From a bacterium (GTDB lineage: Bacteria; Patescibacteriota; Minisyncoccia; Phycocordibacterales; Phycocordibacteraceae): a DNA stretch of 8,133 nucleotides. The notes beneath the pieces were generated by a model. That model searched no databases. It saw only the letters and a program-made list of their open reading frames with translations, and was not told the DNA's origin. Shown here one piece after another: positions 1 to 5,703 of the stretch. The number at the start of each line of letters is the position of its first letter. Positions within the stretch are counted from its first letter, which is position 1. Where the stretch lies: positions 1-8,133 of the forward strand of contig JAKAMJ010000028.1 in the NCBI GenBank assembly GCA_021812955.1. The letters run 5' to 3'. Both the position numbers and the translations under genes were made by a program.

Positions 1-840
1 ACATATCTGATGCATAAGCACGGGGTAGGGTGGAGGCTTGGAACGTCTCAAGTGTATACGCGCGGACAGAAACAGCCGGTAATCGGGTTTCAGCAACGGT
101 GCATTCAGGAACATGCAGACGAAGCGTGGATCGTGGGCGTGTTCGACACTCAACAGGAGGCTCGCGTGCGCGAGTGCTTGCTTTCGCTCGAATATCAATT
201 GCCGACAATCCCGTTCGTGGCACGGAAAGGGGGTGGTTTGAACGGTTATGTGCACGATCAGGACGCGATCAATCGTATTTTTGCGTCATTTGACACGGAC
301 TCGGCTGCGCGGAGACTCCTCGCGTCCGAGGGATTGTCTCTTGAGTATCCGCATCATCCCGCACAGGGAGCAGACAATCGGCGCAATGCGGTGCTAACTC
401 TCTGTGGCGATCGTCGCGGGGCGACGCCGATGCACCGCATCGCTATGGTCGGAAAAGATGCGGAGACGGCTGGCAGGTTGCGTGCATCTGGGTTTTCGGT
501 GCGTAGCGCGAAGCGTGGCTCAGAGAGTTGGCGGTTCGAGACTTCATATAAGGAGTACGGGCGCGCTCTTGACGACGCGCGCAGGATTCGGAAGGCGTTG
601 CCGGACGTGCGACTGGTGCAGATGGCGCTGCTTGGCGGGCAGAAAAAGAATCTGCGCGCGGGGAATTCGCTTCCATTCTTGCCGGCCGGGTCGGTGCGCC
701 GCGGAATGGCGTTGTTTAGCGGCGACGCGCGATGGGATGTCGTAGAGAATGTCGAATATGTGCGCGGTGGCAAGCGCGTATATGACCTCGACGTGGAATA
801 TACGCATAATTTTATCGCCAATGACGTGACGACGCACAAC
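1..840 (+). mobile_element. Intein (C-terminal part visible) in helicase motif III
   Basis: The in-frame segment before the helicase motif is an intein that should excise by protein splicing. Its C-terminal splicing blocks are plain: VYDLDVEYTHNFIAND (block F, from base 778) followed by VTTHN and then Cys (block G). The terminal Asn is bases 838-840 and the +1 nucleophile is Cys at 841-843. The host motif reads Cys-Ile-Tyr-Gly-Trp-Arg-Gly-Ala, where non-interrupted homologues have Gln-Ser-Ile-Tyr, so insertion is between the Gln and the Ser/Cys position of motif III. At least 280 residues are visible, more than a mini-intein needs, so a middle domain is present. I see no LAGLIDADG block. Residues 2-72 may be GIY-YIG-like (see findings). 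Residues 133-147 (TLCGDRRGATPMHRI) are a striking block I cannot assign. Blocks A and B lie upstream. Codon use differs from the helicase part. Confidence 0.93.
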
Positions 841-2037
841 TGCATCTATGGATGGAGAGGAGCAAAGATGGAGAACATCCTGAATTTCGACAAGAAGTAT
901 CCGGAGGCGCAGACGATAATCCTGGAACGCAACTACCGTTCGACGAAGACGCTCGTCGACGCGGCGAATGCGGTCATCGTGAAGAACAAGAACCGGAAAG
1001 CGAAGAGCTCGACGACTGAACAGGGCGCAGGCGAGCCTATCGTCCTGAATATCGCGGGAAGCGCCGAAAGCGAGGCGCACTGGGTGGCGCAGAAGGCGCG
1101 AGAGCTCATCGGTAATGGCGAGAAGCCGGAAGAGATAGCGATACTCTTCCGGACGAACTTCCAGTCGCGCGCGCTCGAGGAAGGGTTGCTCCGCGCAGGA
1201 GTGCCGTACAAGCTTCTTGGCACGAAATTTTTCGGACGCAAGGAGGTGAAGGACGTGCTCAGCTGGATGCGGCTCGCTATGGACCCCTCAAGGGAGGCGG
1301 ACAAGATGCGCGCGGCGGCTTCGCCGCCGCGCGGCATCGGCGCGGTCACGCTCGGGAAGCTCGCCGCAGGCCAACGCGCGACGCTTGGCGCGGCAAACCT
1401 GGCCAAGGTCGAGGCGTTCGAACGGACGATCAGCGATCTCGCTGCTGCGGCGGAAACGTGCGTGCCGTCCGAATTCGTGAAGCTTGTCATCGAGAAGAGC
1501 GGGATGCGGCGCGCGCTCGTCGACGAGGGGACCGAAGAAGACCGCGAGCGTTTCGAGAACATAGAAGAGCTCGCGTCGGTAGCGGCGCGCCACGATGGCG
1601 CCAGAGGAAGGGAAGGGGTTGCGCTCTTCCTGGCCGAGTCAGCGCTTGCGGGCGACCAGGACGAGCTCGACCAGGGGGAAAAGTCCGGAGTGGGGCTCAT
1701 GACCGTCCATGCGGCCAAAGGGCTCGAATTCGACACGGTCTTCGTGACCGGCATGGAAGAGGGGCTGTTCCCGCACGTAGGCATTGGCGACGGGAAGCGC
1801 GACGAGGAAGAAGAGCGGCGGCTGTTCTATGTCGCCGTGACGCGCGCTCGGAAAAGGCTGTTCCTTACGCTCGCACGCGTCCGCAAGATCTATGGCAGCG
1901 ACACGTACGCCGAGCCGTCTTCCTTCCTTTCCGACCTCGACGAGTCGCTCTTGCAGCGCGACGAGCCGGTGGCAGGCGGATTCGTCTCCGCGCGCGAGCG
2001 AGCTAAGTCGCTCCTGGGTGACGATATAATATGGTGA
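1..2037 (+). CDS. UvrD/PcrA/Rep-family superfamily 1A DNA helicase, intein-containing, 5' partial
   Basis: This is an ATP-dependent 3'-5' DNA helicase of the UvrD/PcrA/Rep group, used in repair and in clearing replication or transcription conflicts. The frame is open from base 1, so the N-terminal part (Walker A, motifs Ia-II and the start of the intein) lies upstream. Numbering the visible chain from base 1, residues 1-280 are intein and the helicase resumes at Cys281. Visible helicase motifs are III (IYGWRGA, 282-288), IV (LERNYRST, 308-315), V (LMTVHAAKGLEFDTV from 566) and VI (VAVTRAR, 611-617), with EEGLFPH between V and VI. The 2B segment contains PPRGIG, a variant of the usual PxRGIG. 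After motif VI only about 60 residues remain, ending DDIIW, so the long C-terminal tail of Bacillus PcrA is missing. The stop overlaps the start of rsmA. The family call is certain; which of uvrD, pcrA or rep it is cannot be decided. Confidence 0.95.
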   Translation, partial: TYLMHKHGVGWRLGTSQVYTRGQKQPVIGFQQRCIQEHADEAWIVGVFDTQQEARVRECLLSLEYQLPTIPFVARKGGGLNGYVHDQDAINRIFASFDTDSAARRLLASEGLSLEYPHHPAQGADNRRNAVLTLCGDRRGATPMHRIAMVGKDAETAGRLRASGFSVRSAKRGSESWRFETSYKEYGRALDDARRIRKALPDVRLVQMALLGGQKKNLRAGNSLPFLPAGSVRRGMALFSGDARWDVVENVEYVRGGKRVYDLDVEYTHNFIANDVTTHNCIYGWRGAKMENILNFDKKYPEAQTIILERNYRSTKTLVDAANAVIVKNKNRKAKSSTTEQGAGEPIVLNIAGSAESEAHWVAQKARELIGNGEKPEEIAILFRTNFQSRALEEGLLRAGVPYKLLGTKFFGRKEVKDVLSWMRLAMDPSREADKMRAAASPPRGIGAVTLGKLAAGQRATLGAANLAKVEAFERTISDLAAAAETCVPSEFVKLVIEKSGMRRALVDEGTEEDRERFENIEELASVAARHDGARGREGVALFLAESALAGDQDELDQGEKSGVGLMTVHAAKGLEFDTVFVTGMEEGLFPHVGIGDGKRDEEEERRLFYVAVTRARKRLFLTLARVRKIYGSDTYAEPSSFLSDLDESLLQRDEPVAGGFVSARERAKSLLGDDIIW
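1309..1333 (+). repeat. Perfect 11-bp inverted repeat with 3-nt loop inside the helicase gene
   Basis: Bases 1309-1319 (CGCGCGGCGGC) are exactly complementary to 1323-1333 across a TTC loop, so mRNA or single-stranded DNA could form a very stable all-GC hairpin. It encodes the region just before PPRGIG in the 2B domain. No T-run follows, so it is not an intrinsic terminator. It may simply result from Ala/Arg/Pro codons in GC-rich DNA. Confidence 0.6.
2025..2030 (+). promoter_or_regulatory. Candidate -10 box (TATAAT) for rsmA within the helicase 3' end
   Basis: A perfect consensus TATAAT covers the last helicase codons (Asp-Ile-Ile-Trp). Transcription would start about 6-8 bases downstream, around 2036-2039, just before the ATG at 2040. 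That would give a leaderless or nearly leaderless rsmA transcript. No convincing -35 hexamer lies 16-18 bases upstream, so the call rests on the -10 match and its spacing. Confidence 0.45.
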
Positions 2038-2810
2038 CCATGGCGCGCGCCAAAAAAGAATTGGGGCAGAATTTCTTGATGCATGCGCGCATCGCGGAAC
2101 GGATCGCGAAGACCGCCGGCATCGAAGGGAAGACCGTGTTCGAGATCGGCCCCGGGACTGGCATGCTCACTCGGGAATTGCTGAAGCTCGCGCGGAAAGT
2201 CATAGCACTCGAAGCGGACGCGGAGCTATTTGATGGACTGCGGCGCGATTTCGCCGGCGAGATCGCGGCCGGCCGGCTCGAGCTCATAAAGGGCGACGTG
2301 CGCGCTTTTGATATCGACTCGCTCACGAAGGGATACGCGCTCGTCGCGAACATCCCGTACTACCTCACGGGCGAGATATTCCGGAAATTCCTCGAAGCGG
2401 ATAACCAGCCCGCGAGCATCACGCTCTTGGTGCAGAAGGAAGTCGCAGAGCGCATCGCCCGTTCGGCAAAAGAGAGCGTCCTCTCGCTCTCGGTGAAAGC
2501 GTACGGGACGCCGCGCTACGAATTCACCGTCCCGCGAGGCGCTTTCAGCCCCGCCCCGAATGTGGACTCGGCGGTGCTCAGTGTCCGCGAGGTATCGAGA
2601 GATCATTTTCAGGAAAGGTTAACTTCCAGGGGCGTGAGCGAGACGGAGAAGATGTTTTTCAGGCTGTTGCATGCGGGATTCGCGCACAAGCGCAAATTCG
2701 TGCGGAAAAACCTGGCGGACGCGGGGCTTCCGGCCGGCGGTCTACCCGAAAAAGCGCGCGCCGAAGACGTGCCGCTTCCCGAGTGGCTCGCGCTCGCGCG
2801 CGAGGGCTGA
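2031..2810 (+). CDS. rsmA: 16S rRNA (adenine(1518)-N6/adenine(1519)-N6)-dimethyltransferase
   Basis: RsmA (KsgA) uses S-adenosylmethionine to dimethylate two adjacent adenines in the 3'-terminal helix 45 loop of 16S rRNA, a late small-subunit maturation step. The 259 residues match the usual family length. Visible motifs are LGQNFL (11-16), the SAM-binding EIGPGTGML (38-46), the acidic ALEAD (59-63), GDV (88-90), the catalytic NIPYYLTG (107-114), FSPAPNVDSAV (172-182) and the C-terminal FFRLLHAGFAHKRKFVRKNL (209-228). Two starts fit: ATG 2031, which overlaps the helicase stop by seven bases, and ATG 2040 three codons later (MARAKKELGQNFL). Neither has a Shine-Dalgarno sequence. The TATAAT at 2025 favours 2040 for a local leaderless transcript, while 2031 suits translation from a helicase read-through transcript. 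The product is the same apart from three residues. Confidence 0.97.
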   Translation: MVTMARAKKELGQNFLMHARIAERIAKTAGIEGKTVFEIGPGTGMLTRELLKLARKVIALEADAELFDGLRRDFAGEIAAGRLELIKGDVRAFDIDSLTKGYALVANIPYYLTGEIFRKFLEADNQPASITLLVQKEVAERIARSAKESVLSLSVKAYGTPRYEFTVPRGAFSPAPNVDSAVLSVREVSRDHFQERLTSRGVSETEKMFFRLLHAGFAHKRKFVRKNLADAGLPAGGLPEKARAEDVPLPEWLALAREG

Positions 2811-2830
2811 CATATCACCACGCTCGCGCG

Positions 2831-2854
2831 TATAGCGCCTCTGGCGATGCTATA
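2831..2854. promoter_or_regulatory. Interrupted inverted repeat overlapping the -10 box (possible operator)
   Basis: TATAGC-GCC (2831-2839) is mirrored by GGC (2843-2845) and GCTATA (2849-2854), with TCT as the loop and GAT as a one-sided three-base bulge, so nine positions pair. The right arm covers most of the extended -10 box. It could be a repressor site or a transcript-independent DNA structure. It lies upstream of the expected transcription start, so it is not an RNA leader, and no T-run follows to make it a terminator of rsmA. The short arms mean chance cannot be excluded. Confidence 0.35.
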
Positions 2855-2856
2855 CT
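2848..2856 (+). promoter_or_regulatory. Extended -10 promoter (TGCTATACT) of the envelope operon
   Basis: TGnTATACT is a good extended -10 element, which can work without a -35 hexamer; none is evident here. It lies in the only true intergenic gap (2811-2864). Its last base is eight bases before the ATG at 2865, so the expected transcription start (about 2862-2865) falls at or just before the start codon, giving a leaderless mRNA. The same geometry appears before rsmA. Confidence 0.55.
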
Positions 2857-2864
2857 GACAAGCG

Positions 2865-3902
2865 ATGGGGGGAAGCCTTTCCGGACATTGGCGGGTGATC
2901 GCGGCGGTGCTCTTTTCGGCCGTGCTCGTTTCGGGTGCGTATGTGCTCGCGCGAGGGTTCGGGAGCCCGCCGGTCGCACGGGCTTCGACGGAAACGGCGC
3001 TTCTCCAGTCTCTCGCGACGAAAGATTCCGACCATGACGGCCTGCCAGACTGGGAAGAGGCGCTCTACGGCACGGACCCGCACAACCCGGATACGTTTCA
3101 TCTGGGCATGACGGACGGCGAGGCCGTCGCGAAGGGGCTCATCGTGCCTAAGGCCGTCGCAGACGTGCCAGTTGCATCGTCTTCCCCCGCTACGCTAGAC
3201 GCGTACGGCCTCCCGCAAGCGCCAGCAGACGGCACGCTCACGGCGCAATTCGCGCAAAGCTTCTTCACCTCCTATCTCGCCGCCAAGCAGAATGCAGGAA
3301 GCGCGGACCTCTCAAGCGCGGACTTGCAGAATATCGCGACCCAGGCGGTCAACCAGCTCGCGTCTTCCGTCAAGCCGGCTCCCGATTTCAAGACTGCCGC
3401 CGATTTGACGGTTTCCGGTTCCGGCCCGGACGCGCTCAGGGCGTTTGCCGTGGATGCCGAAGCAGTGCTTGCCAAGAATACGAGCGACGGCACGGAGACT
3501 GACATCGACTACCTAAAGGCCGAGCTTGAGCAGGGCGATACGTCTGCGGTTCCGCACATCGTATCCATCGCGAAGATGTACCGCGACTCCGCTACCGGAC
3601 TCGCCGTGCTGCCGGTGCCGCAAGAGCTCGCGGCCGCCGATCTCTCGCTCTTGAACACGCTCATGCGCTTGAGCGAGATAGACTCCGACTTCGCCCGGGT
3701 CGAGGACGACCCGCTCACGGCGATACTCGCCTTGCAGCAATACGCGCAAGTGACGCAGTCGCTCGGGAAGGCTTTTACTGATATCGGCAACGTCTACGCG
3801 AAGGCGGACGTCGTCATCCCGAAGGGCGCGCCAGGCGCGTCGTTCGTGAACATGATAGCGGACGTAAAGGCTGCCAGCCCAGCGCCCGCCGCTAAGCTAT
3901 GA
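2865..3902 (+). CDS. Membrane-anchored protein with thrombospondin type 3-like calcium-binding motif
   Basis: This 345-residue protein has a short N-terminus with one Arg, then a hydrophobic segment (about 11-28) that serves as an uncleaved anchor or signal peptide, followed by an exported domain. Residues 54-72 (DSDHDGLPDWEEALYGTDP, then HNPDT) match the aspartate-rich calcium loop of thrombospondin type 3/EF-hand-like repeats: DxDxDGxxDxxE followed by GTDPxxxDT. A single unit is present. The rest (about 125-340) is rich in Ala, Ser, Asp and Leu, looks mostly helical, has no cysteine, and matches no family I recognise. The start at 2865 is the first ATG after the extended -10 box and gives a complete signal sequence; there is no Shine-Dalgarno. 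The end overlaps the next gene by ATGA, so the two are probably translationally coupled. A role as a surface or periplasm-like accessory of the VirB6-like machinery is inferred from context only. Confidence 0.85.
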   Translation: MGGSLSGHWRVIAAVLFSAVLVSGAYVLARGFGSPPVARASTETALLQSLATKDSDHDGLPDWEEALYGTDPHNPDTFHLGMTDGEAVAKGLIVPKAVADVPVASSSPATLDAYGLPQAPADGTLTAQFAQSFFTSYLAAKQNAGSADLSSADLQNIATQAVNQLASSVKPAPDFKTAADLTVSGSGPDALRAFAVDAEAVLAKNTSDGTETDIDYLKAELEQGDTSAVPHIVSIAKMYRDSATGLAVLPVPQELAAADLSLLNTLMRLSEIDSDFARVEDDPLTAILALQQYAQVTQSLGKAFTDIGNVYAKADVVIPKGAPGASFVNMIADVKAASPAPAAKL

Positions 3903-5692
3903 GCGCCAAGCCTTTCACGCACGTACTTGCTGCCATACTCGCGGTTGCGATTTTGACGCCCGCGACGTTTTTCATTGCACCGCCAAAGGTGAACGCTCAA
4001 TATGCCGTGCATGTGGTGGGAGACACGTCCCCGACGTCTTTCACAACGGCGGCTAAGACTACTATTACCGCTATACAATCGACGCTTACGCGAGTGAGCG
4101 CCGCAACGAGCGCCTGGGCTGCGCAAGCGGACTGGGTGTATCGCTATGTGCTGCAACCGCTCGCGTTCATCATGTCCGGAAAGCTCATAAAGGCTATGAC
4201 AGCGAGCGTCATTTCCTATGTAATCGGCAAAGCGAACGGTACGGGCGTCCCGCAGTTCGTAGTCGACGTGCAGAAGTCCATGCGCGGCGTGGCAGACGGC
4301 GCGGCGCTCGCATACTTGAAACAGATAGGCAACACGGGCTCGCCGTTCTCCGGCTCGCTCGAATCGGCGCTCAGGGATCAGTACCTGGGCGACACGAGCC
4401 TGTCTGGCATGTGGGCGCAGAACATGTGCACCTTGAACGCGACTTCGATACCGTCCTATGCGCCCGATTATCTCACCGGAAACTGGTCGCACGGCGGCCT
4501 CGCGGCGTGGTTCGCGCTCACGACGCAGCCGCAGAACAATCCGTTCCTGTTTTATCAGAATGCGCAGAGCCAGATGGCTACGGTCGTCGGGCCGGGCGTC
4601 GGCGGTGTTACAGGGTCGCGCATGGCGCAGCTCGGATGGGGTAACGGATTCCTCTCGTGGTGCGGGCCGGCGACAGACGCAAGCGCGGTTTCCGGAGACG
4701 GCGTCAACCCGACGGATCCGTGCATGCAGAACGGCGTGCTCGGCCAGATCATGACGCCTGGCTCGGTCATCTACTCGACGCTCGACAAGGTGCTCGGCGC
4801 GCAGCAGGACCAGGTCGTGCGCATGGGAGACGTGAGCGGGCAGGTGAACAGCATCCTCGGGAACATCGCGACCGTCTTCAACACTGTCAATTTCGCGGGG
4901 CAGCTACTCGGCGGAAACTCGTCAGGAGGCCTCTTGAGCGCCGGAGCGCCCTCGCCGGCAAACGCGTCTGCCGCGCTCCAGCAATATCAGAATTCGTCCA
5001 CGATGGGAATTACGCAGGCCGGCGTTGTGCAGGCGACGGCAGCATCCAACCCTGATCCGTCAGTGACGGGCGCGAGCGTGACGAACAACGTCTCGCAATA
5101 CCAGGCAGCGTGGAGCTCGATCGGCTCAGCCGCGAACACGGCAGCGTCGAGCGTGTCGTCGCTGGCGTCTTCCTGCACGGCCGCGGCAAACAAGGCCGCG
5201 CTCGATATATGGACGAAGCAGAACCTGAATGACGGCGCCGCTACGACGACTACGCCCACGCAAGCACAGCTCGACGCCATCCACTCGTCGTTCATCGACG
5301 CGGCACGCGCACAAGCGGCCGCGGTACCTGGCGTGTATACGACCGAAATCGCGCCGGTCATCGCGCAGGCGTCGAGCAACACGGCCCCGGGCGCGTTCGC
5401 AGACACCGTGGCGATGGCGCAGCGCGTGCAGAACGACATCGCCACCGGCAACACGGCATATGCGAGCGATCTGAGCGCGCTCCAGCTGATGCCCCCGTCC
5501 CAGTCGGACGTCGCGACCGCGCAGTTCAACGCGACCGCGCTCCAGGCCGCCCAGGCGACGCCGCAAGGCTCGCTCACCGTGCCTGGCTCGTCCAGCGTGC
5601 CTATCATCGACCAGATGAACCTCATCAGCTCGAATGCGAATGCGCTCGTCGGGTCGGTGTGCACATATAACGCGTTCGGGTCGTTCCTATGA
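3899..5692 (+). CDS. Exported Ala/Ser/Gln-rich protein of unknown function (putative secretion-apparatus component)
   Basis: The predicted protein has 597 residues. A signal peptide is clear: Lys4, a hydrophobic core at 10-27 and a probable cleavage after VNA (33), leaving mature QYAVHVV. Residues 76-140 (WVYRYVLQPLAF, then an amphipathic stretch and QFVVDVQKSMRG) are the most structured-looking part. The segment at 170-260 is aromatic-rich (MWAQNMC, NWSHGG, FLFYQN, WGNGFLSWCG) and contains Cys177 and Cys255, with Cys275, Cys427 and Cys588 further on. From about 340 the chain is low-complexity Ala/Ser/Gln/Thr and probably helical or extended. I recognise no family. The ATG overlaps the upstream stop (ATGA) with no ribosome-binding site, implying coupling. 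Its place directly before a VirB6/TrbL-like gene suggests an exported subunit, perhaps in a VirB5-like position, but no sequence motif shows this. Confidence 0.82.
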   Translation: MSAKPFTHVLAAILAVAILTPATFFIAPPKVNAQYAVHVVGDTSPTSFTTAAKTTITAIQSTLTRVSAATSAWAAQADWVYRYVLQPLAFIMSGKLIKAMTASVISYVIGKANGTGVPQFVVDVQKSMRGVADGAALAYLKQIGNTGSPFSGSLESALRDQYLGDTSLSGMWAQNMCTLNATSIPSYAPDYLTGNWSHGGLAAWFALTTQPQNNPFLFYQNAQSQMATVVGPGVGGVTGSRMAQLGWGNGFLSWCGPATDASAVSGDGVNPTDPCMQNGVLGQIMTPGSVIYSTLDKVLGAQQDQVVRMGDVSGQVNSILGNIATVFNTVNFAGQLLGGNSSGGLLSAGAPSPANASAALQQYQNSSTMGITQAGVVQATAASNPDPSVTGASVTNNVSQYQAAWSSIGSAANTAASSVSSLASSCTAAANKAALDIWTKQNLNDGAATTTTPTQAQLDAIHSSFIDAARAQAAAVPGVYTTEIAPVIAQASSNTAPGAFADTVAMAQRVQNDIATGNTAYASDLSALQLMPPSQSDVATAQFNATALQAAQATPQGSLTVPGSSSVPIIDQMNLISSNANALVGSVCTYNAFGSFL

Positions 5693-5703
5693 GCCTGCCA
5701 TGA
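5689..5703 (+). other. Four-codon minicistron linking two genes by double ATGA overlap
   Basis: The stop of the 597-residue gene (TGA, 5690-5692) overlaps an ATG at 5689. That ATG opens a four-codon frame (Met-Ser-Leu-Pro) whose own TGA (5701-5703) overlaps the ATG at 5700 of the VirB6-like gene. Ribosomes could step through two ATGA junctions, coupling or tuning expression of the channel. It may equally be chance, with direct reinitiation across seven bases. Confidence 0.3.

Noticed and set aside
933..1784. Antisense open frame of 283 codons opposite the helicase
   Set aside because: It is Ser/Ala-rich shadow sequence covering conserved helicase motifs IV-V on the + strand, with no recognisable domain.
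2791..2830. CTCGCGCGCGAG palindrome (2793-2804) and direct repeat CGCTCGCGCG (2791-2800, 2821-2830)
   Set aside because: These are short GC-rich words typical of Leu-Ala-Arg codons here. No T-run follows, so this is not a terminator, and the repeat does not extend beyond ten bases.
5634..5699. Upstream in-frame ATG extension of the VirB6-like gene
   Set aside because: It would overlap the preceding gene by 59 bases and bury the signal peptide behind 22 non-hydrophobic residues.
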